Source: Aristolochia californica (taxonomy: Eukaryota; Streptophyta; Magnoliopsida; Piperales; Aristolochiaceae). From it: 64,000 nt of DNA. The DNA lies in the NCBI GenBank assembly GCA_029961685.1, contig JARWKL010000012.1, forward strand, positions 8,773,955 to 8,837,954, given 5' to 3'. Position 1 is the first letter of the stretch. Every line of letters starts with the position of its first letter. Below the pieces are notes generated by a model. It had not been told where the DNA came from. It saw only the letters and a program-made list of their open reading frames with translations, and searched no databases. The translations under genes were made by a program, and so were the position numbers. Of this stretch, positions 1 through 9,894 are shown one piece after another.

Positions 1-15
1 ACTTTTTGTACTTGG
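1..15. repeat. Possible satellite remnant left of Copia-1
   Basis: The first 15 bases resemble the end of a satellite unit of the kind seen from 7586 onward (cgtacttttt...cttggtac). The last five (CTTGG, 11-15) directly precede the Copia-1 LTR and could be a target-site copy. Too short to be sure. Confidence 0.3.
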
Positions 16-369
16 TGTTAGGAATTAGACGCCATAATTTCAAACTAAAGAGAGAAATAATAATAAACATAGAAGAAGGAAAAAACAAGCACAAGAACAA
101 ACAACAAGATTTATACAAGTTCGCCTCAAGGTGAGACTATGTCCTATCTTCCCCTACTGTAGTAATCCACTATGAATATGAAATAGTTTACAAGAGAAAT
201 TGCACACATTTATAGGTATTTTTCTCTAACCTCTAGGGCTGCAACTTGTCATGCTCATCGAATGATAATCATAAAAACCCTAACTGCCGTTAATGAAACA
301 ACAGTTAATATATCGTGGATCTGTGTACTGACTCAGCATAGGGCATTGATTAGGCTCCACAACTTAACA
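16..369 (-). repeat. Copia-1 3' LTR (about 354 bp)
   Basis: On the plus strand it starts TGTTAGGAATTAG and ends AACTTAACA, so TGTTA and TAACA form the usual short inverted ends. Immediately inside (371-385) lies tcttccacttggaga, whose complement is a purine-rich tract fitting the 3' polypurine tract of a minus-strand element. No second copy of this LTR is seen, so its outer limit rests on the TG/CA ends alone. Confidence 0.65.
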
Positions 370-419
370 ATCTTCCACTTGGAGAATAATCCATCATCAA
401 TATCTCCTCTGTAGCGGCA

Positions 420-2060
420 TCAACTTCTCAATCCTCAAAAGAGAAGTCCAACTGAAGTTTCACACTACTTTAGTTTCTCAATCGTAACAGTCTTTGTCAA
501 CATATCAGTCGGATTCTGACTTCCTTGAATCTTCTCAAGTGCTAAGCTTCATCCTCCAGAGCCAATAAGATGAAGTGATAATGCACCTGGATATGCTTTG
601 TTCTGGTATGATAAATATGATTCTTTGCTAAATGAAAAAACACTCTAACTATCACAATACAACACATTCTTCCCATGCTTGAGATCTAATTCTTCCCAGA
701 AAGACTACAACCATACCATCTCTTTGCTGGCTTCAGTCACGGTGACATATCTTGCCTCAGTAGTGGAAAGATCAACTATCTTCTGCAACTTATAAACCCA
801 ACTTTTTTTGTACTACCCAATGTGTATACATATCCAGTGGTAGTCTTCCTACCATCAATGTCTCCTACCATGTCAGCATCTACATAACCTTGTAATCCCA
901 AGTCTGACTTTCTGGAACATAAGGCTAAGTCTACAGTGCCTCTCAAATACTTGAGAATCCACTTCACTGATTCCCTATGTTGCTTACATGGATTACTCAT
1001 ATATCTGCTCACAACTCCCACTGCATGAGCTATGTCTGGTCTAGTGCACACCATGGCATACATGAGATTGCCAATAGCAGAAGCATAAGGCACATTGGCC
1101 ATGTAGGCTCTCTCATACTCTGTAGAAGGTGACTACTCCTTAGATAGCCTAAAGTGACTAGGCAAAGGAGTACTCACTGGTTTTGCAATATTCGTGTTGA
1201 ATCTGCTCAACACCTTCTTCACATATTCTTCTTGTGACAGTTTCAATATATCAATGTCCCTAGTAATCCTCATCCCAAGGAATTGCAAACTTCTTGGATA
1301 ACTCCCTTTTCAACTTATCTATTACCTATTTACAAGCACCCGTTATCAACATGTCATCAACATATAGTAGTAGGATGATGTAGGAGTCATCAAGCTTCTT
1401 CACATAACAACAATGATCCACCTGGCACCTCAAGAAACCATTACTACTCATAAAGGTGTCAAACTTCTTATTCCATTGCCTTGGAGCTTGTTTAAGATTA
1501 TACAAGATCTTTTGAATTTTGCATACCATTTAGAATTGTGCTTTGAAACCCTGTGGTTGCATCATGTAAATTTCATCCTCCAAATCACCATGAAAAAAAG
1601 TTTTCTTTACATCCAACTGCTCTAAGTACAAGTTTTCATTTGCACTATTCCAAGCATTGTTCTAATACTAGTCAATTTTACTATTGGAGAGAAAATCTCA
1701 GTGTAGTCAATGCCTTTTTTTTTTTTGAAATCCCTTTACAACCTGTCTTGCCTTGTACCGCTTGCTGCCATCATGTTTGTATTTTATTTGGTACACCCAT
1801 TTATTCTGCAAGGCATTCTTCTCTTTTGGTAACTCGGTAAACAACCATGTCTGATTGGATAAGAGTGAAATCATCTCATCCCACATGGTCAACTCCCACT
1901 TGATTGATTCATCAGCTTTTGCGGCTTCCTCATAGCTCTCTGGTTCACCTTTATCAGTCAGCAGAATGTAATTCAGTACAGGGGAGTACCTCTGTGGTGG
2001 TCTACTAGTTCTGGCAGATCTTCTGAGTTCAATCACATGAATGTTCTGATTTACTTCTAG
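420..2060 (-). pseudogene. Copia-1 pol: reverse transcriptase and RNase H (broken)
   Basis: RNA-dependent DNA polymerase and RNase H part of a Copia polyprotein, which would copy element RNA into DNA in virus-like particles. Reading leftwards: 2036-1707 gives the RT start (LRRSARTSRPPQR, then NKWVYQIKYKHDGSKRYKAR); 1529-1326 gives KQAPRQW and the intact catalytic box LLLYVDDMLITG; 1102-776 gives the RT end and RNase H start (CTRPDIAHAVGVVSRYM, then YVDADMVGD). Downstream to about 420, RNase H residues such as CDSQS and NHIYHTRTKHI are readable between stops. At least three frame breaks and several stops rule out function. Neighbours are the integrase upstream and the 3' LTR downstream. Confidence 0.88.
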
Positions 2061-2700
2061 GGTTATGTTTTCCTGGTCTTCCTAAACAATATTATCCATC
2101 TTAATAATTGGAAGATCTCTCAATTGAATCACTTCAGACTTCTTGGCTTCATCATGTGTGCTCTTAAACTCTATTCTCAACTTGTCTTTATATAGGGCAC
2201 CTTCATTTAAGATCACGTCCTTGCTCTTGATAACCTTATGACTTTGGTCATTCCAGAAGCAATAACCAAACTCGGGACCACCATAGCCAATAAAGAAACG
2301 TATTTTAAATTTAGCATAAAGTTTACTTCTAACAACATAATCAATGTGAATATAAGAAACACAACCAAAAACTTTCAAAAAAGAAAGGTTTACCTCTTTG
2401 CTGCTCCAGACCTCTTCTGGTATTTTGCAATCTAATGGTGTTGAGGGACCTCTGTTCATCAAATAGGCAGTGGTGATAATATCATCTTACCAGAACATCT
2501 TTTGCAATTCCGCATGTAATCTCATACTCCTAGCACGCTCGTTCAAAGTTTTGTTCATCCTCTTCGCCACAACATTCTATTGAGGTTTTTTAGGAATGGT
2601 CTTTTTCATCTTAATTCCATTATCAGCACAATACTGCATGAAAACATCATCTATGTATTCTCCCCCAATATATGACTGCAGACACTTCACCTTCAAATCT
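2061..2700 (-). pseudogene. Copia-1 integrase, C-terminal part (left of E1)
   Basis: Continuation of the Copia-1 integrase core after the E1 insertion. Minus-strand reading gives GGEYIDDVFMQYCADNGI, then a stop after KKTIPKKPQ, then VAKRMNKTLNERARSM, and from 2462 the integrase tail MMNRGPSTPLDCKIPEEVW...KVFGCVSYIHI. In Copia integrases the third catalytic residue of the DDE triad is the Glu in a motif like NGVAERMN. Here it reads VAKRMN, so the Glu is replaced by Lys. Its N-terminal half lies at 5510-5740 on the far side of E1. Confidence 0.85.
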
Positions 2701-2705
2701 GTCTC

Positions 2706-3146
2706 TGTTGAATTTATGAAAAAGTGAAATACTTCATTGACATCAATAACTTGTTGTAATCACAGTACATGAAACTCTATTTATAATAGAGGAAGGTAGT
2801 AGAGTCCAATTACAATAAAACTACCATTGTCCCAATTGTACCCAAACTCTAACGCTTAAGATAAGTCCTAACATAATTAGGTAACTCAATATGGATAAAA
2901 GACAAATATAACTTAAACTAAAACTCTTCTTGGTCGTGACCCTAAGATAAAGATACTTTTGTGAGTCCTTTTTGATCATCCAACTGATGTGATAAGGATG
3001 CCAACTCTTGGTAATCATAGTGGGTCCTACTTCTTATGGGCTTGGGCCCATCTTGTGGGCTTTCCTTGGTCATGTGGCCCATCTTATAATAATCTTACAT
3101 ATGTGGGCCTTCCTTGGTCGTTTGGGCTTGATCTTATCTTCCAACA
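2706..3146 (-). repeat. E1 3' LTR
   Basis: 441-bp copy, TGTTGAATTT to TTCCAACA. Followed inside the element by ctccccctcaacct (3147 on), the complement of a purine-rich tract adjoining the 3' LTR. Confidence 0.9.
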
Positions 3147-5061
3147 CTCCCCCTCAACCTGGGGGGTGAGAGAACAACTTGAACTCCCAACTTGCTGCAA
3201 ATGATGTATAAAATATTTTTGTATAAAATGGCACATCTTCCAATATGCCTTCATCTTCCAACATTCCCCCTCACACTGTTGTGTCCTTCCATGAAGCCCT
3301 GCGGCCCTATAAGTGAGAGTAAAAATCACTCCTAGCCGGTAAGCCATTGCTTCAGACTCCAGTCTTAATGCTGGATGTAGGGCACACTCCACTGGTATCG
3401 GTAGTGTGTCTATCGGCATTGCTCTGAAGTGTCCACCATCATGTCCCTCCACAAGACAACGACTCTCAAGTGGTAGGAGACATAAAAACCATTACAGGGG
3501 GGGATAACATAGATGTAATCATAAGTTCCTCCGTCATGGACTTCCAACCACAAATAATTTTCATCTTTTTGACGGGGATGAAGTTCCTCCGTCATGGACT
3601 TCCAACCACAAATAATTTTCATCTCTTTGACGGAGATGAAGTTCTTCCGTCGTGGACTCCCAACCACAAACAATTTTGATCTTTTTGACGGGGTAAAATA
3701 AATGATGACATGAGGCCACCTCGTATTCAATAATAATGTCCCAAAAGAGACATAATAGCTGCAACTGAATATAACACGACCATCTTCCAATACATATAAC
3801 ACGAACCAAATAATAAATTTTGTAAAAGAACCCATGAAATAATCCGATATAAAATTTTCTTCATTGATGCACAAGCTTCATCTTTTGTGCTCCACCTTTC
3901 TTGAATATTTTGGTCACATAAACTTATCCACAACATAAGGAGTAAAATATCTCTTTCTTGTACTTCTTGTATTTCTCCCCCTCAAGCTGGGAGGTAATGA
4001 CAGTGATCCCAACTTGAACCAAATATCATAGATGTAGCAATAAACCCAAATAACAGAGATTTGTAAATAAGTCCTCAAACCAGGGAGAAGTGAGATATTT
4101 TCCTAATATATCAACTCAAATAGTGACACAAAACAATCGGCATAAATTCGGATTTTTCAATGCAACAGGATACCAGCATGACCTTTGATTCTTCCAATTC
4201 GAATATATCTTTCAATATAGATCAGATTGACATGAAATTTTTTCCTTATAAAACTAGAATTAAATAAATTTCATCCAAGTATGAAATAACTTCATTAAAT
4301 ATAATTATCATAAGATAAATAATCTGATATTTTTCGATAAATAATCTGATATTTTTCGGTCTCTGTCATCTGACTGAACTAAGTTCTGTTTCTCATGTTT
4401 TTCCAGAACGACCATTGACTCTTCCAAGATCAATATCTCCTTATAAAAAATTCATACCGAGAATTGGTTGAATAGGTAAGAAAATAGACTTACTTATATT
4501 TCGTTTGATATATAATTCTCCATATAAAGTCTCTTTCTTGATAGCATAAAATACCTCAGAAATTGATACTTTCTGCTGTCGGTCGAACCTCTTTTTCAAT
4601 CTGACCTTTCTTGCTTTAAATATCGATTTCTCTTTGTAGATAACTCTGATAAAAAATTGGTTGAGTAGGTAAAAGAATAGACTTACAGATATTTCTTTTG
4701 ATATATATTTCTTCATATAAAATCTAGTTCTTGGTAGCAAAAAATTCCTCGGAATTTGAAGATTGCTGCTGCTGCTCGAACCTTTTTGCAAACTGACCTT
4801 CGTTCATTGAAATATCAATATATCTCTGTCGATAACTCCGATTGGAACAAATCATTTTCTTTGGAAAGTAGACTCAAATATCTTTCCGTCAATATATCTC
4901 TTGCAATGTGAAAAACTACATATAGAGGTGAAAATCGCAATGAAAACTACAAGTGTAGGGACTGAAAAATAAAATAACTACAAACCTAGACCTAGGGTTT
5001 AGGGTTTAGAGAAAAGGATCACATTACCTCCGTGAGTTGACCAAGTCAACTCACAGAACCT
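3147..5061 (-). other. E1 internal region, no coding capacity
   Basis: No gag or pol motif is readable in any frame. It holds a minisatellite (3524-3697), C-rich motifs resembling the polypurine-tract complement at 3147, about 3263 and about 3976, a tandem duplication with about 193-bp offset (about 4400-4786, with repeated 'gaattggttga' and 'caatctgacctt' segments), and TTTAGGG-like motifs near 4990-5010. The same order of blocks recurs in E2 and E4, so it is the family's body. Confidence 0.75.
3524..3697. repeat. E1 minisatellite, three units of 58-59 bp
   Basis: Units begin GTTCCTCCGTCATGG at 3524 and 3583, with a variant GTTCTTCCGTCGTGG at 3641. Each continues with 'ccaaccacaaa' and ends in a 'ttgacgggg'-like string. 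It lies in the 3' internal region of the element. Confidence 0.85.
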
Positions 5062-5073
5062 GCTCTAATACCA
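5062..5073 (-). other. E1 primer-binding site (initiator tRNA-Met type)
   Basis: The minus strand reads TGGTATTAGAGC directly next to the 5' LTR. This is one base from TGGTATCAGAGC, the usual plant PBS complementary to the initiator tRNA-Met 3' end. Confidence 0.85.
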
Positions 5074-5504
5074 TGTTGAATTTATGGAAAAGTGAAATAC
5101 ACATCAATAACTTGTTGTAATCAGAGTACATGAACCTCTATTTATAATAGAGGAAGGTAGTAGAGTCCAATTACAATAAAACTACCTTTGTCTCAATTAC
5201 ACCCATACTCGAACACTTAAGGTAAGTCCTAACATAATTAGGTAACTCAATATTGATAAGAGACAAATATAACTTAAACTAAAACTCTTCTTGGTCGTGA
5301 CCCTAAGACAAAGATACTTTTGTGAGTCCTTGATCTTCTAACTGATGTGATAAGGATGCCAGCTCTTGGTAATCATTGTGGGTCCTACTTCTTATGGGCT
5401 TGGGCCCATCTTGTGGGCCTTCCTTGTTCATGTGGCCCATCTTATAATAATCTTACATATGTGGGCCTTCCTTGGTCGTTTGGGCTTGATATTATCTTCC
5501 AACA
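5074..5504 (-). repeat. E1 5' LTR
   Basis: 431-bp copy matching 2706-3146 with short gaps (about 10 bp missing after 'gtgaaatac'). Ends TGTTGAATTT and TTCCAACA. The PBS abuts its left edge and the TSD GTCTC its right edge. Confidence 0.9.
5139..5146 (-). promoter_or_regulatory. TATA box in E1 5' LTR
   Basis: The minus strand reads TATAAATA within the near-palindrome CCTCTATTTATAATAGAGG. The same box occurs in the LTRs of E2, E3 and E4, as expected for the LTR promoter of this family. Confidence 0.55.
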
Positions 5505-5509
5505 GTCTC

Positions 5510-6227
5510 ATTCTCAACTATTGTTCTCCATCTCTTGAATGTATCAAAAACATCAAATTTCTTTTACAGAAAATAAACCCATACCTTTCTACTTCCATCA
5601 TCAATAAATGTCACATAGTAGTTAGAATCACCAAGGTAGGTTACAGTTGAAGGCCCCCACCCATCAGTGTGAACCAACTCCAATTTTTATGTCTTTTGCT
5701 CCTTCCCAACCTTAGAAAAGCAAGCCCTTTTCTACTTGCCAAAAAGACAACCTTCACACAAACTATTGTGTATAGTTTTCATCACCGGTAGCTTCCCTTT
5801 TGACTGAAGCACTTTGATTCCCTTCTCACTCAAGTTACTGAGCCTATAATGCCCAAATCAGAATCAGTAACAGCATCAACAACTACAACCGTGTCTCTGC
5901 AATTTGAAGTGATGTTAAGAGTTCTAGTTTTATCTCCTCATGCAATAACCATGGCTCCCTTTGTGACTTCTCAGGAAGCACCATTAAAAGTCACATTATG
6001 ACCTTCATCATCAAACTAACCCATTTTGGTACATGTCTCACCTTTTGAATTTTCCACACTGACTCATTTGACATCCTCAAACCGTCATTACCAATACCAA
6101 CAATATCCAAAGGTTCTCCATCAGCAAGATACACCTTCCCGTGATCTCTAAAAACTTAATTCTCCATGATCTCACGATGTGCGGTGGTGTGAAAAAGAAG
6201 AGGCATTATTGTTGGTAAAGAGTAAAA
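5510..6227 (-). pseudogene. Copia-1 protease, GAG-pre-integrase and integrase N-terminal half
   Basis: Minus-strand reading right to left: a decayed aspartic protease (about 6235-6080, with YLADGEP-like residues in one frame), a GAG-pre-integrase segment ending near 5740 with LCEGCLFGK, and the integrase start with LELVHTDGWGP and SNYYVTFIDD, giving the first two Asp residues of the DDE triad. The frame then continues KVWVYFL to the E1 insertion at 5505. Several stops and frameshifts interrupt it. The rest of the integrase lies at 2061-2700. Confidence 0.8.
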
Positions 6228-6728
6228 CATCTTGCACCTCTTCAGTCACTGCATTTGCAGCATCACTTTTCTTTTCATCCTTCTTCGGTGCTCTGTATGT
6301 TCTTCGTTATGTAACCTGACTTGGCACAATTCTAGCATTCCACATTCCTTCCAAATTTGGACTTACTTCAACCATTCTTTGACTTCCCTCTACCATTTCC
6401 CTTGTTGGAATTCCTCTCGAAGTTCTTGCCCCTAGTATCAACATTTAGGGCAGAATTAGATGTCAACAATTCTTAAAGCATCTTGTACCTCTTCAGTCAC
6501 TGCACTTGCAACATCACTTTTCTTTTCGTCCTTCTTCGGTGCTCTGCAGTTCTTCTTTATGTGACTAAACTTGCCACAATTCTAGCATTCCACATTCCTT
6601 CCTAATTTAGACTTGCTTCTATCATTCTTTGACTTCCCTCTACCATTTCCCTTGTTGGAATTGCTTTCGAAGTTCTTGCCCCTAGTATCGACATTAAGGG
6701 CAGAATTAGATGTCAACGATTCTCTAAA
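6228..6728. repeat. 251-bp tandem duplication in Copia-1 gag
   Basis: 'catcttgcacctcttcag' at 6228 recurs as 'catcttgtacctcttcag' at 6479. The two copies run in parallel to 'agaattagatgtcaac'. Each carries one zinc-knuckle region. Confidence 0.9.
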
Positions 6729-7080
6729 GTCCTTTCTACGAACTTCCTCGGCAAGAATGGTATCCCAAACATCATTAAAGATCAACTTCCTATTGCCTAT
6801 AGAGTTACTGACCGTATCCTCATTGGCTCCCAACAATTTGGCAAAGACACCAAAAGAATTAAAGCATGAACCTCATCATCAAATGTATTTTGAATGGAGG
6901 TCATTTGATTGACAATTGTGCTAAACTCATTCAAATGTGATGCCACTGATGTATTTTATGTCATCTTTAAATTGAAGAGTTTTTTCATGAGAAGTACCTT
7001 ATAGTTTTTTCATGTTGGACAAAATCTTCATCATCCCTACTATGGTTTTCTCCGATGCCACATTGTGAGTAACGTTCTTC
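6228..7080 (-). pseudogene. Copia-1 gag with zinc knuckle (broken, duplicated)
   Basis: Capsid/nucleocapsid part of a Copia element, which would package element RNA. Minus-strand reading gives NLSKNVTHNVASEKTIV, then MMKILSNM (about 7080-6990), after a frame change HLNEFSTIVNQM and LLVSLPNCWEP (about 6960-6830), and in the frame of 6836-6582 LAEEVRRKDFRESLT, then a K/R/S/N-rich stretch leading to a CCHC knuckle (CWNCGKFSHIKKNC, about 6590-6545). This is the plant UBN2-type gag followed by a nucleocapsid finger. The finger and its basic lead-in are present twice through a 251-bp tandem duplication. The gag start upstream of 7080 is not recognisable. Confidence 0.85.
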
Positions 7081-7585
7081 GATAGATTTAACCGGGTACG
7101 ATAGTATTACTATTGTCGTAATTTTTATTATTTAATATTGGATTTTCTTTATCATGCCATCCATGTGGATAACCTATTGTTAGACAAACATTACTTTGTC
7201 CAGTTTTTAATTCTGACTCACCTTTTGTGGTCTTTGATACATTTGATATACAAATATTTTTGGGATGTGACCAGTTTTGGGTCGTAACTATTTTGGGAGT
7301 ATGTAAACCTAAATAGAAGAACCAAAGCTAATCCTTGGCTCTAATACCATTTTAACACAACTAGACTCTCTCATCTAAAGTCTATCATGATTGATTGTAA
7401 ACTTGGTTACGTGGCATTGTGACATCTGGGAACGATGTTTTTTTGTAGGGGAGACGGATTATATTTCTTCAAGCGAGTAGCCCTACACCTAGAAGTATTC
7501 CAGCCTATATAACCATTTTTCCAATCTTTCAACCTAATCAGACATTAGTAATCTATAACAAAAGTCATGTAACAAAGTCATTGAT
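7081..7585. other. Unassigned stretch right of Copia-1 gag, including PBS
   Basis: At 7337-7349 the minus strand reads TGGTATTAGAGCC, a PBS of initiator tRNA-Met type, as expected upstream of Copia-1 gag. The 250 bp between gag and PBS and the 236 bp to its right (7350-7585) match neither the 3' LTR at 16-369 nor gag. The expected 5' LTR is missing or replaced. No open frame or other motif is recognisable before the satellite starts. Confidence 0.5.
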
Positions 7586-8443
7586 TTTTTTTTTTTTGTG
7601 GTTCTTCTTGGTACATTCATTCCAAGTGCAAAAAGAAAAATTATAAATATTGCCCCTTGCATTACAAGACCTTAATAAAGCAAAACAAAGTCGTACTTTT
7701 TTTTCTTTTCTTCTGTTGGTACTTTTTCTCCAAGTGTAAAAAGAAAAATAGTAAATATTGTCATTCCTTTTTATTTGTTTTGCTTTTTCTTGGTACATTC
7801 ATTCCAAGTGCAAAACAAAAAATGATAAATATTTCCCCTTGCATTGAGAGAACCTAATATAGCAAAACAAAATCATGCTTTTTTTTTTGTTTCTGTATGT
7901 ACTTTCTCTCCAAGTGCAAAAAGAAAAACATAAAATATTTTTGTACTTTTCTTATTTTTTCTTCTTCTTTGAACTCTCTTTCCATGTGAAAATAGAAAAA
8001 TAATAAGTATTGTCATACTTTTTTTTGCTCTTCTTGGTTTTTTCAATCCAAGTGCAAAAAGAAAACCAATAAATATTGTCAAATTTTTTTTTCTTCTTCT
8101 TGGTACTTTCTTTCCAATTACAAATAGAAAAAACAATTAATATTATTATATTTTTTTATATTTTTGCTTCTTCTTTGTACTTTCGTTCTAAGGGAAAATA
8201 GAAAAACAATAAATATTGGCCCATTCATTGCAAGAGCTTAATAAAACAAAAACAAAGTCATAATTTTTTTTCCTTCTTAGCACATTCGTTCCAAGTGCAA
8301 AAAAAATAAAATAAAAAAATTAAACATTTCCATTTGCATAGGAAGAGCTTAATAAAGCAAAACAAAATCGAACATCTTTTTTTTACTCTCTTGGTAGTTT
8401 CTCCCCATGAGTAAAAAGAAAACAACAAATATTGTCTTACTTT

Positions 8444-8533
8444 TGTTAAACACCTAGCCAACTAGCCAATACTACCTAAAAGACCGGCCTATTAGGAGCA
8501 GAAGGCATAGGTACTCAACCCAGGACCATAACA
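8444..8533 (-). repeat. SMART 3' LTR
   Basis: 90 bp. Shares 'agaccggcct', 'aaggcataggtact' and 'aggaccataaca' with the right copy. Confidence 0.88.
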
Positions 8534-8689
8534 TCACACCCCACCTTTGCGAGCCGACGTCCACGACGGCCCACTCTAGTGACGGCCTACTCCACACCAA
8601 GGTCGCCCCCTCCGGTAGGTTGCCCCTTCCGCGAGGTTGCCCCCTCCAGGATTTGAACACGCAACGTGGGAGCTTGCTCTTATACCAAA

Positions 8690-8771
8690 TGTTAAGCACT
8701 TAGCCAATACTACCCAAAAGACCGGCCTGTTAGGAGCGGAAGGCATAGGTACTTAACCGAGGACCATAACA
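8690..8771 (-). repeat. SMART 5' LTR
   Basis: 82 bp, starting TGTTAAGCACTTAGCC. The PBS (8677-8688 on minus) lies just left of it. Confidence 0.88.
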
Positions 8772-9274
8772 ACTTTTTTTTGCTTCTTATTGGTACTTTG
8801 TTTCCAAGTGAAAAATAAATAAATAAATATTGTCTTACTTGTTTTGCTTCTTCTTGGTACTATTGATCCAAGTGCAAAAAGAAAAATAATAAATATCACC
8901 GCTTGCATTGCGAGAGCTTAGTAAAGAAAAAAAAGTCAAACTTTTTTTTCCTCTCTTGGTACTTTCTCTCAAAGTGAAAAAAGAAAAAAATAAATATTTT
9001 GTATTTTTTTATTTTTTTTGCTTCTTCTTTGTACATTCGTTCTAAGTGAAAAAAGAAAAATGATAAATATTGCCCTATGTAATGCTAAAGCTTAATAAAG
9101 CAAAACAAAGTCGTACTTTTTTTTTGATACATTCTCTCCAAGTGAAAAAGAAAAAAAAATATTTTCATACATTTCTTTTTTTTGCTACTTCTTGGTACTT
9201 TCTTTCCAAGTGCGAGACGAAAACAAATATATTTTGTTGTACTCTTCATCTTTTTTCTTCTTCTTTGTGCCTTC

Positions 9275-9729
9275 TGTTGAAATAATGGAACAGAGAAATA
9301 CTTCATTGACTTCATTAACTTATTATAATCAGAGTACATGAACCTCTATTTATAATAGAGGAAGGTAGTAGAGTCCAATTACAATAAAACTATCTTTGTC
9401 CCAATTACACCCAAACTCTAACACTTAAGGATAAGTCTTAGCATAATTAAGTGACTTAATATAAATAGAAGACAAACATAACTCAAACTAGAACTCTTCT
9501 ATGATGTGAACATAAGATAAAGATGCTAGCTCATGGTTATCTTTGTGAGTCCATTTGATCTTCCAACTTATTTGATAAGGATGCCAACTCGTGGTAATCA
9601 TGGTGGGTCCTACTTCATATGAGTTTGGGCCCATCTTGTGGACATTCCTCGGTTGTGTGGCCCATCTTATAATACTCTTAGATATGTGGGACTTCCTTGG
9701 TCGTGTGGGCTGGAGCCCATCTTCCAACA
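9275..9729 (-). repeat. E2 3' LTR
   Basis: 455 bp, TGTTGAAATAATGG to TTCCAACA, matching the E1 LTR throughout. A 'ctccccctcaagctggggg' tract follows at 9730. Confidence 0.88.
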
Positions 9730-9894
9730 CTCCCCCTCAAGCTGGGGGTGAGGGAACATCATGAACTCCAACTTGCTGCAAATGATGTGTAAAATATTTT
9801 CCCATCTTCCAACACTCCCCCTCATGCAGGTGCTCTCTTCCATGAGGCCCATTTTGCAAATTCAAGAGGGGTATAACATATATGTAATAATAAA

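Larger units (their letters stand above)
2706..5504 (-). mobile_element. E1: complete non-autonomous LTR element in Copia-1
   Basis: Two long direct repeats (2706-3146 and 5074-5504) with TGTTG...CAACA ends flank about 1.9 kb without gag or pol. The 5 bp GTCTC occurs at 2701-2705 and again at 5505-5509, a perfect target duplication, and removing the element rejoins the Copia-1 integrase. The PBS lies at 5062-5073 beside the right LTR, and a C-rich tract (purine-rich on minus) lies beside the left LTR, so the element reads on the minus strand. LTR differences are few by eye, suggesting a fairly recent insertion. With no coding capacity it must use proteins of another LTR element. Confidence 0.92.
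16..7349 (-). mobile_element. Copia-1: decayed Ty1/Copia retrotransposon, split by E1
   Basis: Read on the minus strand the order is PBS, gag with zinc knuckle, protease, GAG-pre-integrase, integrase, reverse transcriptase, RNase H, polypurine tract, 3' LTR. This is the Ty1/Copia order (integrase before RT). All coding parts carry stops and frameshifts. E1 (2706-5504) sits inside the integrase. The gag/zinc-knuckle style recalls plant Tork-type elements, but I do not assign a lineage firmly. A matching 5' LTR is not visible right of the PBS, so the right end is broken or replaced. Confidence 0.9.
8444..8771 (-). mobile_element. SMART-type miniature LTR retrotransposon (328 bp)
   Basis: Terminal direct repeats of 90 bp (8444-8533) and 82 bp (8690-8771) begin TGTTAA and end CCATAACA. 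They flank only 156 bp. Next to the right repeat the minus strand reads TGGTATAAGAGC (one change from the initiator tRNA-Met PBS), and next to the left repeat it reads gcaaaggtggggtgtga, a purine-rich tract. The satellite bases ACTTT occur on both sides (8439-8443 and 8772-8776) as a perfect 5-bp target duplication. The left LTR is 8 bp longer through a duplicated 'ctagccaa'. Size and build match the SMART class of small LTR retrotransposons of plants. There is no coding capacity. Confidence 0.9.
7586..9274 (-). repeat. AT-rich satellite, reverse orientation, block 1
   Basis: Tandem units of about 60-75 bp built on 'cttcttggtactttcgttcc', 'aagtgcaaaaagaaaaac' and 'aataaatattgtcgtac', plus T/A tracts. 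Longer units carry an insert with 'cattgcgagagcttaataaa'. Units diverge by substitution and small indels. This is the reverse complement of the 35702-64000 array. SMART (8444-8771) interrupts it, and E2 ends it at 9275. Confidence 0.9.

Noticed and set aside
3410..3874. A 154-codon minus-strand frame and overlapping frames across 3470-3809
   Set aside because: They translate the E1 minisatellite and its flanks; the repeated W/L/V/H motifs come from the tandem units.
4441..4791. 116-codon minus-strand frame in E1
   Set aside because: It spans a 193-bp tandem duplication in non-coding interior, is not kept in E2 or E4, and has no recognised domain.
8534..8689. tRNA gene or tRNA-derived SINE (the stretch 'ggatttgaacacgcaac' looks like a B box)
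   Set aside because: Flanking LTRs, PBS, purine tract and 5-bp target duplication explain the element as SMART. No cloverleaf or A-tail is evident.
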